A stretch of DNA of 64,000 nucleotides from Blautia sp900556555 (GCA_964250615.1 CAXUGM010000001.1); one strand, 5' to 3'. Positions 1 to 9,120 are shown, counted from the first letter of the stretch. Made by a program: numbers and translations. The notes: generated by a model from the letters alone, not told the origin.

Positions 1-567
1 TTAAATGCCCTGTCCCAGTATATCCCCGAAGATGAGAGGGTAATCACCATTGAAGATAATGCGGAGCTTCAGCTTCAGGGACTTCCTAATCTGGTACGCC
101 TGGAATGCAGACAGGCGAATATTGAGAAAAATCAGGAGATTTCCATAGGGGATTTATTAAAAACCTGTTTGAGAATGCGGCCAAGCAGGATTATTGTAGG
201 GGAGGTCCGCTCAAGAGAAGCAGCAGAGCTTCTACAGGCTGTAAATGTAGGGAATGATGGCAGTCTGTCTACCATTCATGCCAATAGCTGCAAAGATATG
301 ATTAGCAGGCTGGAAACCATGGTTCTCATGGGAATTGATCTTCCTGTTCCGGTAATCCGCAGGCAGATTCTCTCTGGATTCGATATTTTCATTCATCTTG
401 GAAGGATGCGGGATAAGAGCAGGAAGGTGATGGAAATCTGTGAGATTGACAGAATGTGTGATGGAGAAATTTTGTTAAATCCTTTGTTTGTAAGAAAACA
501 GAAGCTAGAAAAGACAGGGGAACTGATACACAGAGAAAAACTTGGAAAGGCAGGGATTTCCCTATGA
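1..567 (+). CDS. cpaF: CpaF/TadA-type pilus assembly ATPase, 5' truncated by window edge
   Basis: The frame is open from base 1 to the stop at 565-567, giving the last 188 residues of a type II/IV secretion ATPase. This enzyme powers Tad/Flp pilus assembly on the cytoplasmic face of the membrane. The fragment has the Walker B-like RIIVGEVR at about residues 61-68 and the conserved histidine box STIHANS some 20 residues later, both typical of CpaF. The Walker A motif and N-terminal domain lie upstream of the window. Its stop overlaps the next start (ATGA, 564-567), so it is translationally coupled to the TadB-like gene. The internal ATG at 169 is not the start because homology continues upstream of it. 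Identification is secure. Confidence 0.95.
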   Translation, partial: LNALSQYIPEDERVITIEDNAELQLQGLPNLVRLECRQANIEKNQEISIGDLLKTCLRMRPSRIIVGEVRSREAAELLQAVNVGNDGSLSTIHANSCKDMISRLETMVLMGIDLPVPVIRRQILSGFDIFIHLGRMRDKSRKVMEICEIDRMCDGEILLNPLFVRKQKLEKTGELIHREKLGKAGISL

Positions 568-1322
568 AACATACGGGAGAAAAAATAGATTATGATGTTT
601 ATCATCTGTCCTGGAAACAGTGGATACAGTACATCACAGAAGCGGTGGTTTTGTGCGGGACGATTAATTATTTATTTTATCAAAGTGCGGCAGTATTTCT
701 CTTTATCCTTCCTGTCTCTGCCTGGTATATCAGGAAGAGAAAAAGACAGCAGATCCAGTTGAGAAAAAAGAGGATTCATTACCAGTTTAAGGATGCTCTT
801 GGTGCTATGCAGGTGGGAATCGCAGCAGGGTATTCTCTGGATAATGCAGTGAAAGAGGCAAGAAAGGATTTGGAAAGAATATATGGAAAAACAGCAGAAA
901 TGACCATGGAGTTTGCTTATATGGAAGTTCAGTTAAGACACAGTGTTTCACTGGAGGAATTGTTATACGATCTGGGAATACGCAGCAGAGTGGAGGATAT
1001 TTTAAATTTTTCTGATATTCTGGTGCAATCTAAGAAAATGGGAGGAAATATGAAGGAAATTCTGCAAAAGTGTATCCGTTCCATGGAAGAGCGGATTCAG
1101 GTGCAAAAGGAAATAGATACCATTCTTGCATCTAAAAAAATGGAGCAGAAGATTATGAGTGTGATTCCATTAGGAATTATTTTATATATGCATCTTACTT
1201 CCCCGGGATTTCTGGATGTTCTTTATCATACGGGAGTAGGTATCTGTGTGATGACATTCTGTTTGTTTTTGTATCTGTTTGCATTTGTGTGGGGAGTGAG
1301 GTTGACAGAGATTGAGGTTTAG
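564..1322 (+). CDS. tadB: TadB-like type II secretion F-domain protein
   Basis: A 252-residue inner-membrane platform protein of the Tad pilus. A hydrophobic stretch lies near residues 25-50, followed by a basic cytoplasmic T2SSF domain (about 65-195, with the DALGAMQVGIAAGYSLDNAV helix) and two C-terminal membrane segments (about 197-212 and 225-247). TadB and TadC normally form the membrane base on which the CpaF ATPase acts. The start overlaps the cpaF stop by 4 bp. The end overlaps the next gene by 11 bp, so the operon is tightly packed. It is shorter than many TadB proteins, but the domain is complete. Confidence 0.9.
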   Translation: MKHTGEKIDYDVYHLSWKQWIQYITEAVVLCGTINYLFYQSAAVFLFILPVSAWYIRKRKRQQIQLRKKRIHYQFKDALGAMQVGIAAGYSLDNAVKEARKDLERIYGKTAEMTMEFAYMEVQLRHSVSLEELLYDLGIRSRVEDILNFSDILVQSKKMGGNMKEILQKCIRSMEERIQVQKEIDTILASKKMEQKIMSVIPLGIILYMHLTSPGFLDVLYHTGVGICVMTFCLFLYLFAFVWGVRLTEIEV

Positions 1323-2511
1323 AAAATATTTTTCCGTGGCAATCATAGTGTCAGGAACTCTTTTAGGACTGGGGATTTACATACAGGAAAAGCAGGATAC
1401 AGAAATGAACTGCCTTCCCAGAAATCCTTACGGGGAGGGCGGATATGAGCAGCATTTAAGTGTGGAAGCTGGAAACAGAGAAGAGAAGATCAAAATTTTT
1501 GTGGAGGAGGAGCATTACAAAGAACAGGAAGTTCTGGAATATATCCAAGGAGCAAAAGAAGAGCTGGAACAATGGTATGAGGGACAGACAAAAGGCACAG
1601 GCGAGATTCAAAAAGATATGAAATTTTTGGAACAGATTGAGAACAATCCGGTGATGCTGTCCTGGAGTACCGGGTGGCCGGATGTGCTGAGCTGGGAGGG
1701 GAGGATTGGAGAAAACGTGAGTGAACAAGGTGAGAAAACAGAATTGTATTGTACAATTTCGCTGGAAGATCATGAGGAGGTCTGGACAAAAGAGGTGACG
1801 GTGTTTCCGCCTGTTCTCAGTAAAAGTCAGGAACTTGAGAAGAAAATCCAGAAGAAGGCAGAAGAAATTAGTCATGAAGAAGGAAAAAAGCTGTTGCTTC
1901 CAGAGACCATAGATGGGGAAACTGTCCATTATAAAAAAGATAAAGACTATAAAGGCCCTCTGGTGTGTATTCTTTCCCTGCTTCTGGGACTTGGTGCAGA
2001 ACCTTTAGCAAGAGAGAAAGAAAAGCAAAAAGAAGAAAAGAAGAGAAAGGAAATGCAGGCAGACTATCCGGATATCGTAGAAAAACTGGTACTGTTTCTA
2101 AGGGCAGGTTTTTCTATCCGCAGAGCAATGGAAAAACTGGCAACAGGCTATTTAAGGAACAGGGACAAATATCATTTGGGAGAGAGGGCTGCATATGAGG
2201 AGGTGGTGAAAACATGCAGAGAAATGGAAGGAGGGATGTACGAGGCAGAGGCGTATGAGAGGATGGGGAGACGGTATGGGATTTCCCAGTACAAGATGCT
2301 TTCTGTTCTGCTGGTTCAGAATCTGAGAAGAGGGAATGAAAACCTGCTGGAACTACTGGAGAGAGAAGCTGCCTCTGTCACAGAAGAGAGAAAACGCAGT
2401 GCCAGGGTAAAAGGGGAGGAGGCAGCTATCAAACTTCTGCTTCCCATGGTGATGCAGCTGGTGGTTGTACTGATTATTCTTATGGTGCCGGCTTTTTTGA
2501 GTTTTATGTAG
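1312..2511 (+). CDS. tadC: TadC-like type II secretion F-domain protein, TTG start
   Basis: A 399-residue membrane protein. The only reasonable start is TTG at 1312, inside the end of tadB and behind a purine-rich GGGGAGTGAGG stretch. It has an N-terminal membrane segment (about 8-25), a long charged extracytoplasmic region of about 190 residues, a second segment near 215-232, the T2SSF domain (about 255-370, beginning near DYPDIVEKLVLFLRAGFSIR) and a C-terminal membrane anchor. The long insert between the first two membrane segments is larger than in proteobacterial TadC and has no recognisable fold. As TadB's partner it should build the pilus platform. Confidence 0.85.
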   Translation: MRFRKYFSVAIIVSGTLLGLGIYIQEKQDTEMNCLPRNPYGEGGYEQHLSVEAGNREEKIKIFVEEEHYKEQEVLEYIQGAKEELEQWYEGQTKGTGEIQKDMKFLEQIENNPVMLSWSTGWPDVLSWEGRIGENVSEQGEKTELYCTISLEDHEEVWTKEVTVFPPVLSKSQELEKKIQKKAEEISHEEGKKLLLPETIDGETVHYKKDKDYKGPLVCILSLLLGLGAEPLAREKEKQKEEKKRKEMQADYPDIVEKLVLFLRAGFSIRRAMEKLATGYLRNRDKYHLGERAAYEEVVKTCREMEGGMYEAEAYERMGRRYGISQYKMLSVLLVQNLRRGNENLLELLEREAASVTEERKRSARVKGEEAAIKLLLPMVMQLVVVLIILMVPAFLSFM

Positions 2512-2532
2512 GATGAGATTGGAGGAATGAGT

Positions 2533-2700
2533 ATGAAATTGCTGAAAGAATTTTGGATGGAAGAGGATGCAGTAGGTGTTGTGGAGATTATTTTGATTCT
2601 TGTGGTTCTCATTGGACTGGTTCTGATTTTTAAGGAGCAGCTTACCAGTCTGGTAAAGAATATTTTGTCAAAAATCACAAAACAGAGTAATAGTGTGTAG
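2533..2700 (+). CDS. Flp1-like type IVb pilin, 55 aa
   Basis: A short gene of 55 residues. The sequence starts MKLLKEFWMEEDAVGVVEII, followed by a hydrophobic helix rich in I, L and V to about residue 33 and a short polar tail. The charged head with a Glu at the cleavage-region position plus a single helix is the signature of Firmicutes Flp1-like pilins. GGAGG at 2521-2525 sits 7 nt before ATG 2533. An in-frame ATG at 2527 would overlap this site and is less likely. It is the likely main pilus subunit, processed by the prepilin peptidase at 4924-5373 and assembled by CpaF/TadB/TadC. Confidence 0.85.
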   Translation: MKLLKEFWMEEDAVGVVEIILILVVLIGLVLIFKEQLTSLVKNILSKITKQSNSV

Positions 2701-2711
2701 GCGGTGGAAAT

Positions 2712-4085
2712 GTGAAAAAGCAGAAGGGGAGTATGACAGTGGCCATGAGCCTGATGATGCTGGTTCTGCTGTCTCTGGTGGCAGCAGGACTGCAGGCATC
2801 CAGAGTTGCATGCACAAGAGTGCAGGCTGTCAATGGAATTGATACAGGACTGTATTCCCTGTTTTCGGAATATGATGAAAAGCTGCTGGAGCAGTATCAT
2901 TTGTTTTTTCTGGATGGAAGCTATGGGACAGGCAGGATGAATCCAGCACAGATGATTAATCAGATTGAATATTACATGAAGCCGGTGCTGTCTTCCGGTC
3001 TCACCAGATGCAGTATCCTGGCATGTGGAATCGATGGATACAGGGTTGCGTCTGATGAAAAAGGAAAGGCAGTGCAGCAGCAGATGATTCGTTATATGAA
3101 GGAAAATCTTGGGGTGTCAGCCATAGAAGCAATCCGGGACAGAATGGAGGATTCACAAAATATTCTAAATCACCAGGAGCAAATCCGGGATTTTGGGATT
3201 TCTGAAATTGTGCCGGAGGATACAGAACCAATGGAAGGGATATCAGAGAATAATAATCCCCTGGAGATTGTCAGGAACTTGAGAAATAATGGGTTCCTTG
3301 GAATGGTAATGCCCTCCGGGAGTATTGTATCAGAAAAGCAGATAGAGGTTCAGGAAACAGCTTCAAGGCGGGAATTGCAGACTGGAATAGGGGATTTCCG
3401 GGGGCAGGATTATGGAACCTCCGGGCTTGATAAATTATGGGTACAGGAATATATCCTGGAGCATATGAGCAGCTATACGGACCAGGAGACAGACGGACCC
3501 CTGGATTATGAAGCGGAGTATATTCTAGGAGGGAAAGATTCAGATAAAGATAATCTTTCTTATGTTGTAAACAGGATTCTTTTAATCCGGGAAGCAGCCA
3601 ATATCGCTTATTTATACACGGACAGTCAGAGAAGGGCAGAGCTGGAAGCCTGTGCGGCAGCACTGTCATTTTTAACCTTGATTCCAGAGGGAATGGTGCT
3701 GGTGCAGGCGATTTTAGCAGCAGGGTGGGCATATGTGGAAAGCCTTTCTGATGTGAGGGGTCTTCTGTCAGGAGGGGAAGTGCCTTTGGTAAAGGACAGA
3801 GCCTCATGGAGAACGCAATTAGGAAATCTGGGAATCAGAGATACGTGTACAGGAAGTGCAGGACTTAACTATGAAGAATATTTGAGAATTCTGTTTGCCA
3901 TGTCCTCGAAGGAGAAAACCGTAATGCGGGCCTTGGACGTGATGGAATTGAATCTGAGAATGATTCCGGGAAAAGAAAATTTTGCTATAGATGCATGTAC
4001 AGATGCAGTATCCTTTTCTTTTCAGATTCAGGGAGCAGAAGGAAAAAAATGGCAGGCTGACCGGATGTACACCTATGATATGTGA
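2712..4085 (+). CDS. DUF5702-type pilus-locus membrane protein, GTG start
   Basis: A 457-residue protein with one N-terminal membrane segment (about 9-30, MTVAMSLMMLVLLSLVAAGL) preceded by the basic KKQKGS head, like TadE/TadG minor pilins. The rest is predicted to be outside the membrane and has no catalytic motif I recognise. The motif with YSLFSEYDEKLLEQYHLFFLDG after the anchor is typical of the DUF5702 family found in Firmicutes Tad loci. The start is GTG 2712, with a GGCGGTGGAA purine stretch upstream. The end overlaps the next reading frame by 4 bp. A structural or minor-pilin role is inferred from context. Confidence 0.75.
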   Translation: MKKQKGSMTVAMSLMMLVLLSLVAAGLQASRVACTRVQAVNGIDTGLYSLFSEYDEKLLEQYHLFFLDGSYGTGRMNPAQMINQIEYYMKPVLSSGLTRCSILACGIDGYRVASDEKGKAVQQQMIRYMKENLGVSAIEAIRDRMEDSQNILNHQEQIRDFGISEIVPEDTEPMEGISENNNPLEIVRNLRNNGFLGMVMPSGSIVSEKQIEVQETASRRELQTGIGDFRGQDYGTSGLDKLWVQEYILEHMSSYTDQETDGPLDYEAEYILGGKDSDKDNLSYVVNRILLIREAANIAYLYTDSQRRAELEACAAALSFLTLIPEGMVLVQAILAAGWAYVESLSDVRGLLSGGEVPLVKDRASWRTQLGNLGIRDTCTGSAGLNYEEYLRILFAMSSKEKTVMRALDVMELNLRMIPGKENFAIDACTDAVSFSFQIQGAEGKKWQADRMYTYDM

Positions 4086-4102
4086 GAAAGAAGGGCAGGA
4101 AA

Positions 4103-4927
4103 ATGAAACACAGAAAGTCAGAAAAAAAGATTAAGGAGGAAAGCTCTCTTCAGAAAAAGGCGAGTCTTACTGTGGAAAGTGCATTTGTTCTGCCCTTTTT
4201 CTTTATAGCGGTTGTTTTAATCGCAGGAATGCTGGATCTTTACCGGATTTTTGTATTAGTACAGACATCTTTGTGTGAAGGGGCAAAGGAATTGGGCATG
4301 TATGCTTATTGCAGTCCAGAGGATACTCAGTCACCGGTGGGAATCGTGAATGATGGAATCTGTGCTGCATATGGCAGCAGAAAGATACGGGAAAGGCTTG
4401 AAGGAGAAGCATTATCAGGAATCAAAGGAGGAATCAATGGGATACAGTTGCTGGGTTCTAATTACCGGGATGATATTGTGTTTTTACGGGCATCTTTTCT
4501 TTATCAGGTTCCTTCTGGAATCTTTCAGATATTCCCGGTTTCTGTCAAAGTAGAAGGACAGGCAAGAGCCTGGAAGGGTTTTCAAGGAAAACTGTATGGG
4601 AATAGTGAAGATAATGAGATGGTTTACATAACAGATTGGGAAAGTGTGTATCATACTTCAGAATCATGTACTCATTTGAATCTTTCTGTGGAGGCAGTTG
4701 CTCTTTGGCATGCTCAAAATGCAAGTAACCAATACGGAGAGAGGTATCATGCCTGCGAAAGCTGTATTGGGCAGGGAACTGCCCATGGAATGGTCTATAT
4801 TACTTCAACAGGAACTGCTTACCACAGTAATGCACAGTGCGGAGGAATCAAAAGGAGTGTAAGAATGGTAAAAAAATCAGAGACAGAGGCACTTCATGCC
4901 TGTGAAAGATGTGGAGGGAAAAAATGA
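4103..4927 (+). CDS. TadE-like protein with two C-terminal His/Cys repeat domains
   Basis: ATG 4103, with AGGGCAGGA just upstream, is preferred; an in-frame GTG at 4082 overlaps the previous stop and would add 7 residues. The N-terminus is basic, then ASLTVESAFVLPFFFIAVVL forms the TadE-type prepilin helix, with the VESAFVLP class IV motif and the conserved Glu. The last roughly 95 residues carry two repeats with the pattern YHxxxxC, a spacer of about 25-35 residues, then HACExC. Each has three Cys plus His and so looks metal-binding. This resembles the small YHxxxC...CxxC module that Lachnospiraceae attach to many exported proteins. It is likely a minor pilin or pilus-tip component. Confidence 0.8.
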   Translation: MKHRKSEKKIKEESSLQKKASLTVESAFVLPFFFIAVVLIAGMLDLYRIFVLVQTSLCEGAKELGMYAYCSPEDTQSPVGIVNDGICAAYGSRKIRERLEGEALSGIKGGINGIQLLGSNYRDDIVFLRASFLYQVPSGIFQIFPVSVKVEGQARAWKGFQGKLYGNSEDNEMVYITDWESVYHTSESCTHLNLSVEAVALWHAQNASNQYGERYHACESCIGQGTAHGMVYITSTGTAYHSNAQCGGIKRSVRMVKKSETEALHACERCGGKK

Positions 4928-5373
4928 CGGTAAAATGGTTCATACATATGTGGATGCTTGGAATGTGCAGTGTGGAAGATTGTAAAGAAAAAAGAATCTC
5001 TTTGTGGAAAATCAAGCTGTACGCAGTGCTTATTTTTGCATATGAAATCTGGTACAGGGCAGGCCAGGGGGGTGGATGGTCTAAATGGATGTTGTGGTGT
5101 CTGATGGGAATCCTTCCAGGAACTGCAATGCTGGTTATCAGCAGAGTATCAAAAGAAACCATAGGATACGGAGATGGCTATCTCACGCTGATTCTTGGAT
5201 TTTCTATGGGGTTCTGGGATACCCTGGGAATACTGGGGATAGCATTTCTTGGAGCCATGGGGGCAGCAATTTATCTTATCATAATCAGGAGAAGGAGCAG
5301 GAACAGTGAGATTGCATTTGTTCCATTTTTATTTTTGGGAATGGCAGGTACGGGGTTATGGAAAGGCATGTAA
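4924..5373 (+). CDS. Prepilin peptidase, A24 family (TadV/CpaA-like)
   Basis: 149 residues from ATG 4924, which overlaps the previous stop (ATGA) and follows GGAGGG with suitable spacing. A24 aspartyl proteases cleave pilin leader peptides at the membrane. Both catalytic Asp are present: D19 in the SVEDCKEKRI region and D84 in GYGDG. The rest is hydrophobic, with four or so membrane segments. It has the short TadV form without the methyltransferase domain of PilD. Its substrates should be the Flp1 pilin and the TadE-like proteins encoded around it. Confidence 0.88.
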   Translation: MTVKWFIHMWMLGMCSVEDCKEKRISLWKIKLYAVLIFAYEIWYRAGQGGGWSKWMLWCLMGILPGTAMLVISRVSKETIGYGDGYLTLILGFSMGFWDTLGILGIAFLGAMGAAIYLIIIRRRSRNSEIAFVPFLFLGMAGTGLWKGM

Positions 5374-5762
5374 AAGGCAGCTATACGGTAGAAATGGCAT
5401 TGATCAGTGGAATCTGGCTTCTGGTGATTTTTGCATCACTTTTGCTTTTGCTTGGAAGTTATATGAGAGTATGGGATACAGCGGGAGCCTGTGAAACTGC
5501 TGTTTACGGAAGTACCCTGGCTGTCAGCAGATCTATAGATGGTGTGAGCAGAGCAAAAGAGGCAGAAAGAGCCAGATTAGATGCTTATCAGGTATCAGGG
5601 AGTAAAAGAGAAATAATAGTTTCTTTTGATAAAAATTTGAAAATACCCTTTCAAGGTCTTAACTGGAGGAGAAAGGCAGTAATCAGAAGCAAGGTCATAA
5701 GACCTGTATTATTTATTGGAAAAGTGCAGAAAGCCAGGAAAGTCCTGGATATGGAAAGATAA
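5358..5762 (+). CDS. TadE-like minor pilin, 134 aa
   Basis: It starts inside the end of the prepilin peptidase gene. The N-terminal GSYTVEMALISGIWLLVIFA has the class IV prepilin pattern (Gly, then a helix with Glu), followed by a roughly 22-residue membrane helix. The remaining 95 residues are polar with no known motif. By position and shape it is a second TadE/TadG-type minor pilin processed by the adjacent peptidase. Some annotations would leave it hypothetical. Confidence 0.72.
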   Translation: MERHVKGSYTVEMALISGIWLLVIFASLLLLLGSYMRVWDTAGACETAVYGSTLAVSRSIDGVSRAKEAERARLDAYQVSGSKREIIVSFDKNLKIPFQGLNWRRKAVIRSKVIRPVLFIGKVQKARKVLDMER

Positions 5763-5789
5763 AAAATGAAAAAGAAAGGGGGGCTGCGA

Positions 5790-7109
5790 ATGGAAATTTC
5801 TTATAAAAGAAGTATGAATGATAATTATATGGTGATTGGGGGAGGAGAAATCAGGAAGAGAGACAGCTATCAGACACGTATGCTTCTGGAGAACCAGATT
5901 CGGGGCCTGCTTCCGTGTAAACTTCAAAAAGTGAATGGAGAGGAATTGTTTTATTATGGAATTACAGGCTGTCAAAGCCTGAAAAACTTATTTGAAAATA
6001 GAAAATTTGACAGGAGAGAGCTGGAAAATTTGTTCATAAGCGTTCTTAAAATTATGGAAAATTTAGATGAATACTTACTGAACCGGGATCACTTGTTACT
6101 GCAGCCTTCCTGTATTTTCCGGGGTAAAGAGAATAAAGAATATTACTTTGTCTGGTGTCCTGTATCAGAAGAGGATATAGAACAGGAATTCAGGCAGTTG
6201 ACAGAATATATTTTGCCTAAAATAGACCATACGGATAAAGAAGCTGTTACGCTGGGGTATGGAATATACAAGGAATCAACAGAATCCGGTATGCGTATGG
6301 ATATTCTAAAAGAACAGGTATATGTACAAAAAGAGGAATCAATCAGTCATGAATGGGAAAGCGGGATACAGGATGAAGAGAAAAGGGAGCAGGAACGCCA
6401 GAAGATTCTTGATGATTTTTATAAAGACGAAGACAGAGAAGAAAAACAAAGCGTAGGAAAAATAGGGATTCTTGTCAGTACCATTGTAGCAGCAGGGATA
6501 TTCTGGGCGGTGAGAAATCTGAGAGTCATGGCTTCCGTCTATCTATGGGCTGTAGTGATAGGAATTGTACTGGTACTGGGAGGTGTCATAGGAGGTATAT
6601 ATTTTTGGAGATACCAACATTCAAAAAAGGAAGAAGCCTTTGATAAAAAGACAGAGGTAAAGGACGATATCCAGGAAAAAAATTTTCAAACAGAAAATTT
6701 TATAAAAGAAAGTGAGGGAGAAACAGGTTCAACTGCACTGTTACAGGAAAAAGAATCTTCTTTTGCATATCTGGAAGAATTAGATAAAGCAAATCCAGAG
6801 AGATATTTTCTGGAAAAAGAAATTACCATAATTGGAAAATGGAAAGAAAATGTGGATATTTGGCTGAATATACCTACAGTTAGCCGCTTACATGCGAAAA
6901 TAATCAGAAAAGGACAGAAAGATGTTCTCGTAGATATTAATTCTAGGAATGGAACGATACTCAACAATCTGTGGCTCAATCCGGAACAGGAATATGATTT
7001 GCAAAGTGATGATATCATCATTTTTGCACAGAAAAAATTCCGATATGTTTACCATAATGCACAAATGAACCATGCTTTGGCTTGCAATAAAAGCAGAAAA
7101 GATTTATAA
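5790..7109 (+). CDS. DUF6382 and FHA domain membrane protein
   Basis: ATG 5790 is preferred because AGGGGGG lies 7 nt upstream; the in-frame ATG at 5766 would add eight residues. The N-terminal 190 residues match the DUF6382 family found with Firmicutes Tad loci. A charged linker and two membrane segments (about 220-275) follow. A C-terminal FHA domain (about 345-425) has the canonical VSRLHAKI and INSRNGTILNN motifs for phosphothreonine binding. The layout suggests a membrane-anchored sensor linking Ser/Thr phosphorylation to pilus assembly; this role is inferred. It ends the pilus operon. Confidence 0.85.
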   Translation: MEISYKRSMNDNYMVIGGGEIRKRDSYQTRMLLENQIRGLLPCKLQKVNGEELFYYGITGCQSLKNLFENRKFDRRELENLFISVLKIMENLDEYLLNRDHLLLQPSCIFRGKENKEYYFVWCPVSEEDIEQEFRQLTEYILPKIDHTDKEAVTLGYGIYKESTESGMRMDILKEQVYVQKEESISHEWESGIQDEEKREQERQKILDDFYKDEDREEKQSVGKIGILVSTIVAAGIFWAVRNLRVMASVYLWAVVIGIVLVLGGVIGGIYFWRYQHSKKEEAFDKKTEVKDDIQEKNFQTENFIKESEGETGSTALLQEKESSFAYLEELDKANPERYFLEKEITIIGKWKENVDIWLNIPTVSRLHAKIIRKGQKDVLVDINSRNGTILNNLWLNPEQEYDLQSDDIIIFAQKKFRYVYHNAQMNHALACNKSRKDL

Positions 7110-7152
7110 TATTAACACATTAATTCAATATTATGAAGGAAAAGGTGTGTAT

Positions 7153-7809
7153 ATGAATCCATATGATCAGTTTTCGCCCCAATATCAGGAAGAAAGTGAT
7201 TTTAAACGTTTTATGAGAAGCAGAAAACAAGTGCCAGTGAACACTTTTTTGATTTTCCTGAATCTTCTGGTATTTGCTGCCGTGGAATTAACAGGTTCTG
7301 CTCTGGATACCATGCACATGTACAGGTGGGGCGCCGGGTATGCTCCTGCGATTATAGTGGGGAAGGAGTATTACCGACTGGTTACAGCAATGTTTCTTCA
7401 TTTTGGAATTCAACATTTAGGAAATAATATGCTGGTATTGCTCTTTCTTGGCGACTGCCTGGAACGGAATATCGGTAAGTTTAAATATCTCTTAATTTAT
7501 TTTATAGGAGGAGTGGGAGCCAATATTTTGTCTACCTGCTATGAAGTTATAAAAAAGGATGGGGCTGTTTCAGCAGGTGCTTCCGGTGCGGTTTTTGCAG
7601 TGATCGGAGCCATGATTTATATACTCCTGATTAACAAAGGGCATATTGAAAGCTTCACGGCAAAACGGCTGATTTTCATGGCTGCCTTGAGCCTTTATCT
7701 TGGTATCACAAGTGCAGGCATAGATAATATGGCACACTTTGGCGGTCTGATTTTTGGATTTCTTCTGGGAATTCTTTTGTACCGCAGACCCAAAAGACAG
7801 AGAATCTGA
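7153..7809 (+). CDS. Rhomboid-family intramembrane serine protease
   Basis: 218 residues from ATG 7153, which has AAAGG 7 nt upstream; the longer frame from 7072 overlaps the FHA gene and lacks a site. It cleaves substrates within the membrane. The catalytic dyad is visible: S144 in GASG (142-145) and H195 in NMAHFGG, with the oxyanion-side HLGNNM near residue 91. At least six membrane segments are evident. The closeness to the pilus operon may be incidental. No substrate can be predicted. Confidence 0.92.
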   Translation: MNPYDQFSPQYQEESDFKRFMRSRKQVPVNTFLIFLNLLVFAAVELTGSALDTMHMYRWGAGYAPAIIVGKEYYRLVTAMFLHFGIQHLGNNMLVLLFLGDCLERNIGKFKYLLIYFIGGVGANILSTCYEVIKKDGAVSAGASGAVFAVIGAMIYILLINKGHIESFTAKRLIFMAALSLYLGITSAGIDNMAHFGGLIFGFLLGILLYRRPKRQRI

Positions 7810-7827
7810 TTTATGCAGGAAGCAGAA

Positions 7828-8556
7828 TCAGGAGACTGGAAAGCATACTGTGAATTCTGTTCCTTTTCCGTTTTCGGAGCAAAAGGAAATGCTTCCGCCA
7901 TGTGCTTTTGTGATTCTTTCGCAGATTGCCAGTCCAAGACCTGTTCCTTCCTGTTTATGTGTAACAAAGGGTGTAAATAAATCTTTTTTATATTCTTCCG
8001 GAATTCCGGCACCACTGTCACGTATGGCCATAAGAATCTGATGGTTTTCGTATTTCAGGGTGCAGCAGATATTGCCATGGGAGGTGATTGCTTCCCCTGC
8101 GTTTCTCAGAAGATTCAGGATGAGCTGTTTTAGTTTGATTTTGTCTCCTGTGAAAACCGGAAGTTCAGATTCTATGTTGACTTCAACGGTAATGTTTTGT
8201 GACTCTAAAGATGGTATAGCTGACTCAATGGTTTCGCAGAATAATTGTGTGAAATCCAGCTCTTTTGTGCGGAGTGTTTCTGAATTGTTAAAATCTGAAA
8301 ATTCTCCAAGAAGAAATTTGAGAAAGTCCATATTTTCTATGACTTTCAGCCAGTAATAGTCTTTGGAAAGTTCAGGATGCTTTGATTCTACTAACTGGAG
8401 AAAGCTGTTGATTAAAGTTACCGGATTCCTGATTTCATGAGAAATTTGTGACAAAATCATCTGGTGTTTAGACAGCAGTTCTTTGTAGCGTAATTTGTAA
8501 TCTGAATCCGTGTTTTCAGTTGTCAAAGTGTTTAGATAAGTAGTTTGTGTAGCCAT
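7828..8556 (-). CDS. Orphan soluble histidine kinase
   Basis: 242 residues without signal or membrane segments. It has a HisKA dimerisation domain with phospho-acceptor H40 in SHEIRNPVTL, then an HATPase domain with N-box LNLLRNAGEAI, G1 DSGAGIP, F-box and G2 GTGLGLAI. The arrangement resembles cytosolic sporulation-type kinases (KinB/Spo0B-like output). No response regulator is adjacent, so the target could be Spo0A or another distant regulator. The Shine-Dalgarno on the minus strand is a run of eight G (plus-strand C at 8562-8569), five bases from the ATG. Confidence 0.85.
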   Translation of the reverse strand: MATQTTYLNTLTTENTDSDYKLRYKELLSKHQMILSQISHEIRNPVTLINSFLQLVESKHPELSKDYYWLKVIENMDFLKFLLGEFSDFNNSETLRTKELDFTQLFCETIESAIPSLESQNITVEVNIESELPVFTGDKIKLKQLILNLLRNAGEAITSHGNICCTLKYENHQILMAIRDSGAGIPEEYKKDLFTPFVTHKQEGTGLGLAICERITKAHGGSISFCSENGKGTEFTVCFPVS

Positions 8557-8709
8557 ATTTTCCCCCCCCTTTTATTCACGAGATAGTGTAACACTGTTAA
8601 TTTTAAATATCAAATAAAAGATTTTTACAAAAATTTCCAAATTTCGACAAGTGATGCGTAATATTTCACTGTTCAAATTCGGATATATTAATGAAAGGAG
8701 AAATGAGAA

Positions 8710-9117
8710 ATGAAAGAGTGTATTTTTTGTAAAATAGCAAAGGGTGAAATTCCTTCTGCCACGCTGTACGAGGATGAGGAATTTAGAGTGATTTTAGACC
8801 TGGGTCCTGCCAACAAAGGTCATGCTCTCGTTTTGCCGAAGGCTCATTATGAAAATCTGTATGACCTTCCGGATGAAATGGCAGCCCATGCTATGATTTT
8901 AGCAAAAAAAATTGCAACCAAGATGAAAGGGATTTTGAACTGCGACGGGTATAATCTTGTGCAGAATAATGGTGAAGCGGCAGGACAGACTGTATTTCAT
9001 TTTCATATGCATCTGATTCCACGGTACACAGATGACCATGCCGGAATTACATGGACACCGGGCACTTTGACTTCGGAAGACAGGGATGAAATCTTAGAAA
9101 AGTTTTTAATGGAATAA
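8710..9117 (+). CDS. HIT-family nucleotide-binding protein
   Basis: 135 residues with the histidine triad HFHMH at 97-101 in the full HFHMHLIP context, and the N-terminal CIFCKIAKGEIPS typical of Hint-type phosphoramidase/nucleotide hydrolases. AAAGGAG precedes the ATG. These enzymes hydrolyse aminoacyl- or sulfo-adenylates and similar nucleotide derivatives in the cytosol. The sigma-factor gene follows after 3 bp, so the two may be co-transcribed, but a functional link is not evident. Confidence 0.93.
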   Translation: MKECIFCKIAKGEIPSATLYEDEEFRVILDLGPANKGHALVLPKAHYENLYDLPDEMAAHAMILAKKIATKMKGILNCDGYNLVQNNGEAAGQTVFHFHMHLIPRYTDDHAGITWTPGTLTSEDRDEILEKFLME

Positions 9118-9120
9118 AAG

